Position numbers and translations under genes: made by a program
Shown: positions 18,611 through 27,742 of the stretch, piece by piece
Position numbering within the stretch: the first letter of the stretch is position 1
Layout of the letters: each line of letters begins with the position of its first letter
From: JBBEAM01 sp942491105
Lineage (GTDB): Bacteria; Pseudomonadota; Alphaproteobacteria; Kiloniellales; DSM-21159
Direction: 5' to 3'
DNA: 64,000 nt
Assembly (NCBI GenBank): GCA_942491105.1
Contig: CALNZX010000006.1
Location: forward strand, 1-64,000
The notes under the pieces: generated by a model
Told to the model about the DNA's origin: nothing
Database searches by the model: none
The model's input: the letters and a program-made list of their open reading frames with translations, nothing else

Positions 18611-19244
18611 ACAGTCTCCCAATATCATTAAAGAATGCCTGGCTCCGAGACAGAGCTTCCCCCAACCCGCCGGAGCCGTCGAATCAATCCATGTTTTTCA
18701 TCGATGCATCCCTTTTAAATACAATGACGCGTCTTAAAACACCAGATTTCCGCGGAAAATATCGCATCTTTTCACCAAAAAAGTTTTATCTTCGGAGTAA
18801 AACGGTTTCAGGCCCCTCACGGAACGCCCATGCACTGGAGGACATGATCACCCCGGAAACAGGGGTTCCACAGATCTCCATACGGACCCACAGGGGCGTT
18901 CACCCGAAATAAGTGAAGATGTGCCACATGAGTCTTTTTCAAAAAAAAAGAATACTCATTTTATCCAACGGATGCATGACACACCCTAAGCCACTTCAAT
19001 TTTATTGTTTCAATCACACGCTATTTCAGATATATAGAAACAACGCATCCTCATCACAACCCATCTGAATTCCTTATCTCAAATGACGCATATTGCAATT
19101 GCGAAATAGCTCCTTTCTCTCCTTTCAAGTTCTCTGGCAGAAAAATTACTGCCAGCTTTAAACTCAGGGTGGTGTGGAATTTTTCATATTCCGCCCACAT
19201 CACATCTTACCCCATGGTGCCACGCACCAAAAGGAGGGCCAATC
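18611..19244. other. AT-rich gene-free stretch between divergent genes
   Basis: It lies between the minus-strand GGDEF gene and plus-strand DUF2284 gene and should contain both promoters. Base use is AT-rich around 18930-19100. The 18544-18912 plus-strand open frame has no domain or ribosome site and is not called. Confidence 0.6.
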
Positions 19245-20027
19245 ATGTTTCACAGGTGCCCTGTAATGGATCAGACAATCATGTCTGTTCCGGAACTTTT
19301 TCCCTGCCCCCACTGTGGTCAAGAGCTGGAAATCTGGAAAGACGAACGAAAAGGAACATGCACGGCCTGCGAAAAAAGGGTGGCCAGGCGAGAGGTGATG
19401 GAGTCCGCTGTAAACATATCACAGCGACAGATGCATCATGCCAGGGGGGACGACGTCACCATGGCCGTTTGCGAAGCGGTGGATTCAAACGGCGACATTC
19501 TGTATTACGAGCGTTATGAGGCCGTGATTCCCCTTTCCGACATCAACCATCACAAGAAATACAAAACGGCGTGCAAGGCGTGCAAACAGCACGGCATCAA
19601 CCTCGCCTGCCCCCCCTTCAGCCCGACGTTTCACAGCTACACAGAAGGCATTGAGTCTGCCCGGGTCATCTGCCTTCGGCTGCCCTTGGAATACTTTTCC
19701 GGGGAACTCCTGCAGGACAGCTACCAGCTCTGTTTTAATAAGGTACGGGAGTTTCTTGTGGACGAACTTTCGACGTCACGAGAGGCGGGGTACACCATAG
19801 CCGGAGCCGGGCCCTGTCTGGCCTGCGAGCGATGCGCGGCCGAAGAGGGCGTTTCCGAGTGCAGCAAGCCCGATCAACGGATCTTCAGCCTGGAATCCCT
19901 GGGGGTAAATCTCATGGAGCTGGCCAAACAATGCTTCGGCATCAACCTTGAGTGGAGCCGTGAAAACCACACCGCCCACTTCGTATGCGCCATGGGCGCC
20001 GTCTTTTTCCATGGGGATACTGCTTGA
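19245..20027 (+). CDS. DUF2284 predicted metal-binding protein
   Basis: This 260-residue cytoplasmic protein is Cys-rich. Two N-terminal CxxC pairs (CPHCGQ and CTACEK) form a zinc-ribbon-like finger. A DUF2284-type domain follows with CKACKQHGINLACPPFSP near residue 105 and CLACERCAAEEG near 190, which could bind an iron-sulfur cluster or other metal. ATG 19245 follows an AGGAGG site. Its function is unknown; members are found in anaerobes near methyltransferase or redox genes. It faces the polyferredoxin gene convergently, with a hairpin at 20073-20106 between them. The zinc-finger extension before the usual DUF2284 start is uncommon. Confidence 0.75.
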   Translation: MFHRCPVMDQTIMSVPELFPCPHCGQELEIWKDERKGTCTACEKRVARREVMESAVNISQRQMHHARGDDVTMAVCEAVDSNGDILYYERYEAVIPLSDINHHKKYKTACKACKQHGINLACPPFSPTFHSYTEGIESARVICLRLPLEYFSGELLQDSYQLCFNKVREFLVDELSTSREAGYTIAGAGPCLACERCAAEEGVSECSKPDQRIFSLESLGVNLMELAKQCFGINLEWSRENHTAHFVCAMGAVFFHGDTA

Positions 20028-20064
20028 ACTGCAGCTTTTTTTATTATTCTTACCACCGATGAAC

Positions 20065-21804
20065 TCAAAAGAGCCTCCGGCAGGGCCGCCAGAGGCATTT
20101 TTTTGAAAAATTGAACAGTTTACCCTGAAGTCTTTGTTTTACGCCCAAACCAGGTGGGTTCTGGCCTCGGTTTAAGACGTAAAAAGCCATCGTTATCCGT
20201 TTCCGAGGCGGCAGACTCGTTAAAACCTGTTTGTCAAACGTTTCAAAAAGGAAAATCACTCTCCTCCCTGAACCCCGTATCAGGGATTCCGGCGGATGGA
20301 CCCTGGGCTTTTCCGCTTGGATGTGTACCCGGTTGCCCTCCACATAGATGGCTTTGAAGGGTTTTGTAGGGCATGCATGTTCACAGGCCCCGCAACCAAT
20401 GCAGATATCGGGATTGACGACAGGCACACGGAGCCCCTTTTCCACCACCATGGTCACCGCCTTTGTGGGGCAGTGCTCCGAGCAGGCCCGCACTCGGTAC
20501 GGTTTAAAATAACGATGCAGTTATCCCTTACAAACACCACTTTCCCCAATTGGGTTAACTGCTTCTCTTCAAGGGGCAACGTCTCGATGGCCCCCGTGGG
20601 GCACACCTGCCCGCACTGAGTGCAGCCGGTGTTGCAGTAACCGAACCGTGGCTGAAGCGATGGCATCATGAACCCCTTCAACCCATACCCTGTCAACGAC
20701 GGTTGAAGTACCTGGGAGGGGCAGGCACTCACACAGCGCAGGCACGAGATGCAGCGCCGGGTAAAATGATCAATCCCCCTGGACCCCGGCGGGGTGACCG
20801 GCAGCTTCCTCACCACCGGGGTCAAGCTTCTGCCTTTGGCCTCCGGGGCCTGCTCAGCGCTTGCCGCTGGAAGGCGCCCTCCAGGCACAGCCATCACCAC
20901 GGCCGTCAGCATCAGCGCCCTCCGCTCCGAAGAAAACAGATCAGGGTCCCCCTTCCGGTCCCCGCAATTGCCGCGATCTCCCATAAAAGAGACTCCCTGA
21001 AGGACAAACGCCCAGGCAGTTGAAGCAAACCACACACCGGGTGGCATCCACCGTTTTCATGCGAGGGTCAATGCACTCGGCCTTGCAGACCCGGCTGCAT
21101 CCACCGCAGGAGTTGCACGTGGAGGCGTCGATCCGAACCCTGAGACGCGCTCCGACGGAGAAAAGGCCCAGCACCGCCCCCACCGGGCAGAAGGTATTGC
21201 AGTAAATCCGCCCCCGTGCCCGGGCCAGCCACACCAGCACCCCCAGGGTGGCTGCGGTCAATGCCGTTGCCCCCCAGGCGATCCCTTTCAAGGACCATGG
21301 AGCAACCGAGTAGCTGCCGCCCATTTCTAAGATCCGGGACAGGCCGTTATTGGCGACAATGACCAGGGGCCTTGCAATGAGCGTGGCACTGCGACCGAAG
21401 AGACCGAAAGGACCGAAGAGATCCACAAGGACAAAACTTCCACCGACCACGCTGAGCAGGAGCACCATCACCACACTGACCCTGAGGCGGTTATAGGGGA
21501 AGGATGATCGGTACCGCCGCCTCTTCTGCAAGCGGGCGGCCCCATCGAAGAGAATCCCCAGGGGGCAGAGAAAGGAGCAGTAGACACGCCCGAAAAGCAG
21601 GGTCAGCCCCGTCACCACCAGACATCCTGCCGCCAGGATCCCGCCCCCCGTGAGAAGCCGAACCAGGGCAGGCAGAAACTGCGTTGCGGTGAGGGCATCG
21701 GAGACCCAAACCGGGATCCAGCCGGAGAAATCGATAAACACCAGGGCCATCAGGGCAAACACAGCCCCTGCGACACACCGTCGCACCCGGCGCAGATGCT
21801 TCAC
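20065..21804 (-). CDS. Polyferredoxin-type membrane 4Fe-4S protein (NapH/NosR-like), frameshifted
   Basis: The protein begins with about five membrane helices carrying two CxxxCP motifs (YCSFLCPLG and YCNTFCPVG), as in NapH/NosR electron-transfer proteins. It continues with a run of cytoplasmic 4Fe-4S sites: CNSCGGCSRVCKAEC, CVVCFNCLGVCP, CISCLRCVSACP, CTQCGQVCP and CIGCGACEHACP. Indels near 20950 and 20490 split it. The protein probably ends near base 20250, as the frame after that (down to 20065) loses family character. It overlaps the DUF362 gene upstream by four bases. The pair likely moves electrons between a membrane quinone pool and a soluble partner (inferred). Confidence 0.8.
20073..20106. 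terminator. Intrinsic terminator made from a repeat-like GCCTCCGGC hairpin
   Basis: GCCTCCGGC and GCCAGAGGC form a short stem followed by seven T residues. It resembles the first bases of module A, suggesting that the dispersed repeat can double as a terminator. Confidence 0.7.
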
Positions 21805-22712
21805 CCTGCGATCCTCACCTTGCGAATGGACAAACGGTTCAAATCCTTGCTGCCCACATTCATGGCGTCGGCGATGGGGATATACCCCACATCATCGGGC
21901 TGAAGGCCGAACATTTTAGCTGATGCAGCATCCACCGCCACGGGATCCCTGGCGATAATCTGGGCCTTCACCAGGGCCACGTCCTCCTCCGACACCCCCA
22001 TGGGACCGTTGGTGCGCATCACACGGTATCCGTCCATGATGGTGAGATCGGACTTCATAAATGTGGAAAAATCGGCAATGCACTGATGCAGATCGCTCCG
22101 ATGCCAGTATTTCCTGTCCCAGACAACCCCCATGAGATTCTTCATCCCAAGGGTCAACCGTGTGCTGCCGTGGTTCTTCAGCACCGGGACATTGATAAAC
22201 ACATCGGCCTCCAGCACATTCCGGTGCACCTTGGCATAGGTCAGGCGTTTTCCCTCCGGAATGCGGACATCGGTGTAGTACCGCCTGCTGTTTCCCGGAA
22301 CCATTTGCCCTCCCGCCGCTTTGACCGCCGCTTCGATGCCGCTGTTGCGATAACAGTTTTTCCAGAGATCGCAGGTATGATCGAGCACCTCCACCCTGCC
22401 CGCGCCCACCGCAAGGCACTGCCGGACAATCTCCCCCACCAGCTCAGGATTGGTGCAGGCCCCCCGCTCCGGGGGGGTGTCCCAGCCGATATTGGGTTTC
22501 ACCACCACGGCCTGACCGTATCGAACAAAGGCTCCCATGCCACCCATCTCGGATATACCGCGCCGGAACATCTCTGCGGGCTCCCCTCCCCTTACGGCGA
22601 CAAGATCACAGAGCCCCTCGCTTTCTGTTGCCGCAAGGAGGCTGAAGGGATTGGACAAAAGCAGTGCCGACCCTGCTGCCACACTTGTTTTGATGAAATC
22701 ACGTCGGTTCAT
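21801..22712 (-). CDS. DUF362 iron-sulfur-associated protein with Tat signal
   Basis: The 303-residue product starts with a Tat-type signal (RRDFIKTSVAAGSALLLS), so it is likely exported folded. The DUF362 core follows, with VVVKPNIGWDTPPERGACT, a GAGRVEVLDHT segment, NVPVLKNHG and GMKNLMG near residue 200. DUF362 proteins are often linked to 4Fe-4S ferredoxins; here the ferredoxin part is supplied by the overlapping downstream gene. ATG 22712 follows AGGAGGGTTATC, an ideal ribosome site; the longer frame to 22739 is not needed. The biochemical role is unknown. Confidence 0.85.
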   Translation of the reverse strand: MNRRDFIKTSVAAGSALLLSNPFSLLAATESEGLCDLVAVRGGEPAEMFRRGISEMGGMGAFVRYGQAVVVKPNIGWDTPPERGACTNPELVGEIVRQCLAVGAGRVEVLDHTCDLWKNCYRNSGIEAAVKAAGGQMVPGNSRRYYTDVRIPEGKRLTYAKVHRNVLEADVFINVPVLKNHGSTRLTLGMKNLMGVVWDRKYWHRSDLHQCIADFSTFMKSDLTIMDGYRVMRTNGPMGVSEEDVALVKAQIIARDPVAVDAASAKMFGLQPDDVGYIPIADAMNVGSKDLNRLSIRKVRIAG

Positions 22713-23066
22713 GATAACCCTCCTGAAATAAATAAGCATTCTAACAGATCAAACGCTTAAAAGTGATAAAAACCTGCCTCCGGCTGCCAAAGGTTCGTGA
22801 ATGCTTTGAACCCTCGTGCCTCGGTTACGTCGCATTCTCTACCGGAGGCATTTTTCTTTTTTCTCCGCGGCTTTGGGATCTGCCTGCCATTGCCCTGTTG
22901 CTCCCCCGCCCCTCGAAATGGTAGTATTGTCCGCCCTGTTGATGTATACCGCATCATAGTATTGGCATGCCCGATGCTATCCCGTGCCTGATCCGTAAAA
23001 CTGGGCCAAAAAACGCCAGCCCCTGACAACTGCCTGAATAAAATGCCGTGATAAGGACACTCAACC
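22713..23066. other. Gene-free spacer with one repeat copy
   Basis: This lies between the divergent DUF362 and binding-protein genes. It holds a repeat copy at 22771-22856 and an unremarkable promoter-sized region. The minus-strand open frame at 22757-23170 overlaps a real signal peptide and is rejected. Confidence 0.6.
22771..22856. repeat. Dispersed repeat, mixed module A/B copy
   Basis: It begins with GCCTCCGGCTGCCAAAGG, has GGTTCGTGAATGCTTTGAA and CCCTCGTGCCTCGGTTACGT as in module B, and closes with ACCGGAGGCATTTTTC, so its ends form a weak hairpin with a T run. Confidence 0.65.
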
Positions 23067-23909
23067 ATGATCAAACACATCGTCTTCTGCCTGGTTCTGC
23101 TTTTCACCTTCTCATCAGCCCATGCCGGTCCCTGGAACGAGACCCTTGATAAGGGCCGGGGGAAAACCATCTACTTCAATGCCTGGGGAGGGAGCAAAGA
23201 GATCAATGACTATATCCGCTGGGCAGGGCATGAGGTGGAAAAACAATACGGCATCCGCCTCGTCCATGTGAAGATCACCGACATCTCCGATGTGGTAAGC
23301 CGTATCCTGGCGGAAAAAGTCGCCGGCCAAACCAAGGGCGGCTCCGTGGACATGATGTGGATCAACGGTGAGAACTTCAAAGCCATGAAAGAGGCGGGCC
23401 TTCTCCACGGCCCCTTCACATCGGATCTCCCCAACTTCCCCCTGGTGGACCGGGAAAAACTTCAGGTCGACGAAGACTTTACCGTACCGGTGGAAGGATT
23501 AGAGGCCCCCTGGGGCGTTGGGCAGCTTAACTTCATCTACGATGCAGACCGAACCCCCGCCCCTCCGAAAGACGCAAAAACCCTTCTCGATTACGCCAGA
23601 AAGAACCCGGGCCGCATCACCTATCCCATGCCGCCCCAGTTCCACGGTTCCTCCTTCCTCAAGCAGGTCCTCCTGGAGCTGGTGGACAATCGGGCCCCCT
23701 TGTACAACCCCGTGAACGACGCCGACTTCGCGATGGTCACCGCCCCCCTGTGGCGATGGCTTGACGCCCTTCACCCCCTGGCCTGGCGCAAGGCCGGCGC
23801 CTTTCCCACGGGCAGCTCACACATGGCGCAGCTCTTAGACGATGGCGAAATCGACCTGGCCATCAGCTTCAACCCCCAGGACGCCGCCGCAAAAGTCAAA
23901 AAAGGCATT
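23067..23909 (+). CDS. ABC transporter binding protein, YnjB-like, cut at the contig seam
   Basis: About 281 residues remain of a family usually near 390. A signal peptide (IVFCLVLLFTFSSAHA) is followed by the YnjB-type start: KTIYFNAWGGSKEINDYIRW, then DMMWINGENFKAMK and PWGVGQLNFIYDADRT. The similarity runs to about AISFNPQDAAAKVKKGI and ends abruptly near base 23,909; what follows in the frame is unrelated (it is antisense to a glycosyltransferase). YnjB-type proteins bind thiamine-like or other small solutes for an ABC importer; partner genes would have lain past the seam. ATG 23067 is preceded by AAGGACACTCAACC. Confidence 0.8.
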
Positions 23910-23920
23910 CCGTCTCGATG
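23900..23920. other. Probable chimeric junction of two genomes
   Basis: Left of about 23,909 the plus strand encodes a YnjB-like protein; right of it the minus strand encodes a glycosyltransferase, and each is lost in mid-domain. Repeat content, GC level, gene content and implied taxonomy all change at this point. No integrase, tRNA or direct repeat is seen here. Confidence 0.8.
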
Positions 23921-24415
23921 CGTCGAGCGAGTTCGAAGCTGTCGGCGAATACGGTCTCAGCGGCGCGCAGTACCCGGCCCAGGATGGTGTAGCCAGGCGC
24001 GCCGTACCTCAGCGATATCCATCAGCGCCTGCATGCGATAAGGCACGCCGGTTTTCCTGAATCGGCTGCGTACCAGCCGCTGGGCAAGGCCCAGAATACC
24101 AGGCAGAGTTCAATGTCATGCCGTTTGAGGAAATCTGGTAATCGCGCCGTTCCAACCGACAGGCGCAGCGCCGCCCACACGTCGAGCGGGTTGCGCATGC
24201 TCAGTTCCGGACAGGCGCTTGTTGCGCGACGGCCACGGAAATCGCTCCACCGCGATGCCGTCGAAAGCGTCCTGAACGCCGTTACGATGCTGCGTATAAA
24301 CGGCGACGGAGTGTCCGGCAGCGCGTAAGCCTTCGATAATTTCAAGGATCCAGAAAGCCTGGTCCTGTTCTGTTCGATTTAATGGGAATGTGCTGGTGAG
24401 CAGCGCAATTCTCAC
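23910..24415 (-). CDS. Glycosyltransferase family 4 N-terminal part (truncated and frameshifted)
   Basis: From GTG 24415 the frame begins VRIALLTSTFPLNRTEQDQA, the classical N-terminus of GT4 enzymes, and reads on through EIIEGLRAAGHSVAVYTQH. After indels near 24220 and 24070 it continues with DFLKRHDIELCLVFWALPSG and LRYGAPGYTILGRVLRAAE, and ADSFELARRIE, then stops at the seam near 23,910. The donor-binding C-terminal half is missing. The start overlaps the stop of the preceding membrane protein (GTGA), showing one operon. It likely adds a sugar to a surface glycan. Confidence 0.65.
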
Positions 24416-25426
24416 AGGTCTCGGTCCTCGCCGTGGTCTGGATAACTGGTTTCGATTGGGCCCTGACAAAATGCCGGTTGCGGATTGCTCGAGTCCGCGG
24501 CGACGCGGTTGATGACCAACGCGGCAATTATCGTCACCAGGCCCTGACTGCAGGTCACGATAACTCTTGCCAGGATAACGAACACGGCGACCAGTTCTAC
24601 CGACGCGAAGGGTAGCAGCATGCTCGCCATTGTCGGGTTTCACGAACGCTGATAATGCCGGGGGCGAATACGGCGCGTGAAACCCACGATTGTTCCCAAC
24701 GAGACTATACCCGACATCAGCAAGCTTGTGCTGGGTGGCGGTGCAGCGGACAAAGCCACAAACATGCATACAGTGGGCGAGACCGGCCAGCAACCACAGG
24801 CCGCAGTACAGCAAAATCAGGATCAGGGTTTTGCGCACTGACAACTCGATGGCAATGAGATCGCGGCGCAGCAAGCGGGACAGAATGCGCAGCATCAGTC
24901 TCTGGGTGGCGGGATGAACCGCGACCAGAAGCGCTGCCGCTACCAGCAGCAGTATTAGTTGAGAGTTGGCACCCATTGCCGGTACAGCATCGAGCGCAGT
25001 GCCCAGATAGCACAGCGCAACGAGAGCGCCAGAAACCAGAACCAGCAGCGTCTCCTGGGTCGCCGCCATGAGCGCAAGCGGTAAGCCTACGCCTTCCCTC
25101 GCAACCAGGGCGGCTTTACCCGCGACGGCCCAGACCTTGCCTGGTACGTACTTGCCCAGGTCGCCGATCAGGTAGGCCTTGATGGCCACCCCAGGGCGCA
25201 CCGTGGCGCCGAAGTCAGCCAACACCTTGCACCACAATAGTGATGCCAGGAGATGCTGTATCAGGCCGAGTACAAATGCGAGCCCGGCCCAGGCCGGCAT
25301 GAACCGGACTTTTGACCAATCGAGACTGGCATTCTGATGCTGAATAACCACGGCGAAGAATCCAACCAGCAGCACGGCCGGCAGAAGGTAACGAAGCGCG
25401 CGGCGCGCTTTTGTAGTGGCAGTCAT
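24412..25426 (-). CDS. LPG-synthase-like integral membrane protein (UPF0104 type), frameshifted
   Basis: The first 230 residues read cleanly: a start MTATTKARRALRYLLPAVLL, then many hydrophobic helices, with the family-typical YLIGDLGKYVPGKVWAVAGK near residue 90. That loop is the hallmark of the lysylphosphatidylglycerol-synthase-type transmembrane family (also AglD-like). After about base 24,720 the frame shifts at least twice. The last helices reappear in another frame as VELVAVFVILARVIVTCSQG, ending at 24412. Members act as flippases or help in lipid-linked glycan steps. It overlaps the acyltransferase gene before it and the GT4 gene after it. Confidence 0.65.
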
Positions 25427-25952
25427 GAATCGCCGGATGCCTGGTCAGATCTTCGAACAACCGGTTCAGCGCCGGATTTTTGCCGCGCCGGAATCCAGGT
25501 GCGTAGATGCCGGCGGGAATGCCGGCCGAAACCGATGCCGCTGGAACGTCTTCGCTGACCAATGCGCCGGCGCCGATTACCGCCGCTTTACCGATGCGGA
25601 CTCCGGCCAGGATGGTAGCGTTGGCGCCGATCCAGGCGTCGTCGTCGACGACGATTGCCTGATTGTGTTGCAGCGGGAACAACTCGCTCAGCCGCGAATT
25701 GTTCGGGCTGATTTCGGCCGCGAATATGACCCCTGGCGAAACCGCGACACGCTCGCCGAGGCTGACCCCGTTGCCGTTCAAAGTGTTGTAAACAAACACA
25801 ACGCCCATTGGAACATGTGCATCCCGGCCAATTTTTATCCCCGCTGCACGCAGCAGGGTGTGGCGAAGTGATTCCGCCGGACAGAAAAAACTCAACCAGT
25901 AGGCGACGCGCTGGAACTTGTACGTGATTGATCTCAGCTTGGAATGGCGCAT
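25423..25952 (-). CDS. Left-handed beta-helix (hexapeptide) acyltransferase
   Basis: The product is about 176 residues from ATG 25952. After a basic N-terminus it has LRAAGIKIGRDAHVPMGVVF, then the hexapeptide turns VVDDDAWIGANATILAGVRIGK (roughly residues 95-120) and AVIGAGALVSEDVPA, as in maltose/galactoside-type O-acetyltransferases. It would acetylate a sugar in the surface glycan. The open frame continues to 25215, but that part overlaps the next gene's membrane helices. A single indel near 25,430 would restore an ATGA overlap stop, so I end it there. Confidence 0.7.
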
Positions 25953-25968
25953 GTGGGAACTCGAACGT

Positions 25969-26229
25969 TCAGGCTGACGAAGTTGGCGGTGGCAGGACCA
26001 AGGTGCACGCAAGCGCGACTGAGGCGCCGGTGAGATTCAGGTTGCCCGCGAGCCTGTCGGCCTCGCGATGAGAGCATAACCCGGACGCGGCAGTGAACCG
26101 CCGGGACGAAATGCCAACTGCTTCCAATCGTTCACATTGCGTAACACTTCCGGACAACGGCGGATAGTCGGTCGCGCGGGCGACGAGGCCGCCGCGTTCG
26201 ACGAACTGCAAGCTGGCAACGTCATACAT
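25969..26229 (-). CDS. Small protein resembling chaperone modulator CbpM
   Basis: This 86-residue protein starts at ATG 26229 after GGCAGGGAG, right after the DUF192 stop. It has a MerR-like pattern: LQFVERGGLVARATDYPP near the start, and a C-terminal helix AGNLNLTGASVALACTLV that resembles the CbpM/MerR-type helix found next to DnaJ-like CbpA. Weak similarity seen by eye only. No cbpA is nearby. It may be an unrelated small regulator of the glycan operon. Confidence 0.4.
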   Translation of the reverse strand: MYDVASLQFVERGGLVARATDYPPLSGSVTQCERLEAVGISSRRFTAASGLCSHREADRLAGNLNLTGASVALACTLVLPPPTSSA

Positions 26230-26231
26230 CG

Positions 26232-26690
26232 CTAACTCCCTGCCGGCTGATCGACAATGACAACCGCTGAACCAGCCGCGATGTCGTTTTGCCGACAGAA
26301 ATTGGCCGGCAATTCGAGTATGCAATCGACCTGCCCTTGCGATCGCACCAGCTCGGGATGACCCGCCGGCACACACGCACTAACCTCGACGACGCGGCGT
26401 TGAAGGATCCAGACGATGTCCAGCGCAAACCGCATATCGAACATTTGTACGGACGCCGAGGTTGGCCGTGAATACATGAAAATCATGCCCTCGCCTTCGT
26501 TGAGACGCTCCCTGGTACTGAGCCCGCGCATGCGCTCCAGCGGGCTGCGGGCCACGTCCGCGATAACCATCGTCCCACACAGATCGAGGCGGAGGCGTGC
26601 ACACTCCTGTTGGCCTCTCAGTGTGGTACGAAATCGGTAGAGTGGCTCCTGAATATAGGTAAACAGGCGTCGCATCCGGGTTGGGATCAA
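26232..26690 (-). CDS. DUF192 family protein
   Basis: The 152-residue product has the DUF192 core: ADVARSPLERMRGLSTRERL near residue 45, GMIFMYSRP, DMRFALDIVWI and an end VDCILELPANFC. DUF192 domains form a small beta-barrel whose function is not established. There is no signal peptide at the N-terminus, unlike many exported members. It overlaps the upstream FemAB-like gene by four bases and is followed at once by the CbpM-like gene. Its presence in a glycan operon is usual enough for gammaproteobacterial exosortase loci, but its role there is unknown. Confidence 0.8.
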   Translation of the reverse strand: MIPTRMRRLFTYIQEPLYRFRTTLRGQQECARLRLDLCGTMVIADVARSPLERMRGLSTRERLNEGEGMIFMYSRPTSASVQMFDMRFALDIVWILQRRVVEVSACVPAGHPELVRSQGQVDCILELPANFCRQNDIAAGSAVVIVDQPAGS

Positions 26691-27742
26691 GCGTTTGTAC
26701 CCCGCCAGCGACGCATGACACGTGAACCGTTATCGGCCACAGCGACGGCAAAATTAAACAGGGCTGCGCGCCATGGGCGCAGTGCCACCGAATTCGTGTA
26801 AAGGTCGCGGGTCTGACCACCCCATTTTTCCTTGTAATACACCAGCGATTGCTGATCGCGCGGCGAGGACAGGAAATTGAACGCATTCGCACCGACGTCG
26901 CGCGCCCAGGTAATCGCCGTGTTGGTCAACAGATCTGAAGACCGGGCCTGGCGCACTGCTTCGTCCATTGCTTCGTGTAAGGAAAACACCGTCCCTTCGT
27001 GGTAGACCACGGCATTGAAGCCTATGATCTTGTCATCCCGGCGCGCAACGAAACACTTGGCGCCGTTGTCGTTGTTACACAGTCGGACCAGTTCCTGAAA
27101 GTACCTTTCCTTGTAGCGCAGGTTGCCGCCGTGCCGGAGCACGGTGTCGGCATAAAGTCGGTACAGTCGCGCGGCGTCTTTTTCGTCGCAATCATCCGTC
27201 ACTGTAGTGCCGAGTCTGAAGGCTTTTTTGACGCTGCTGCGAACGTGACTTTTCAGATTGTTGATGCTCCAGTTGGCGAGATCATGAACGACCGTTTCAT
27301 AACTCAGCTGCGACGAAATCCGTGGGGAACTGCACGCAAGATCCTCATAACTTGTGAATCTGAGCACATCGACAATGCGCGACAAACCGGAAAAATCAAC
27401 GTGCTCGAGTTCGCTGCTTCGAATCTTTCTCCCGCCCAGAAACGATCCCAGCGGGAATCCTATGTAGCCGATGCTGAAGGGCCCGGCACGAAACGCCGCG
27501 AGGGCTGCATCGAGCTGGAAAGATTGACCACGTGTGTAATACGCTTCCGCGCCCAGGGCATTTGAAAGCAGGCTCTGCCAGGCTGCGCCGTGAAAGAATG
27601 ACTGCGCCTCGGTGCACATCGAGCCCCAGTCGCCGAAAGGTTGCCGGGATACCTGCAAACGGGGCACACAGGCACCGTCGCTGGGTTCGACGACTCCGCC
27701 CGGTTTCTGCCCTTCAGCTTTTGGTCGCGAGGAATAGGACAT
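26687..27742 (-). CDS. FemAB-like GNAT acyltransferase
   Basis: The 351-residue protein has the two-half GNAT layout of FemAB-related enzymes. The conserved block SINNLKSHVRSSVKKAFRLG (around residue 165) is followed by LYRLYADTVLRHGGN, KCFVARRDDKIIGFNAVVYH and FNFLSSPRDQQSLVYYKEKWGG near 300. Similar proteins (FemAB-type, exosortase/PEP-CTERM associated) occur in EPS loci. It may transfer an aminoacyl or acyl group to a glycan precursor. The start overlaps the preceding methyltransferase by 29 bases with no clear ribosome site, so an internal start such as 27619 is possible. Confidence 0.7.
   Translation of the reverse strand: MSYSSRPKAEGQKPGGVVEPSDGACVPRLQVSRQPFGDWGSMCTEAQSFFHGAAWQSLLSNALGAEAYYTRGQSFQLDAALAAFRAGPFSIGYIGFPLGSFLGGRKIRSSELEHVDFSGLSRIVDVLRFTSYEDLACSSPRISSQLSYETVVHDLANWSINNLKSHVRSSVKKAFRLGTTVTDDCDEKDAARLYRLYADTVLRHGGNLRYKERYFQELVRLCNNDNGAKCFVARRDDKIIGFNAVVYHEGTVFSLHEAMDEAVRQARSSDLLTNTAITWARDVGANAFNFLSSPRDQQSLVYYKEKWGGQTRDLYTNSVALRPWRAALFNFAVAVADNGSRVMRRWRGTNA

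Noticed and set aside
22757..23170. Minus-strand 137-codon open frame
   Set aside because: It overlaps the signal peptide of the YnjB-like gene and a repeat copy; no domain.
23890..23930. Integration of a mobile element or genomic island at the seam
   Set aside because: No integrase, tRNA, direct repeat or insertion sequence; two genes are cut in mid-domain, which fits an assembly join better.
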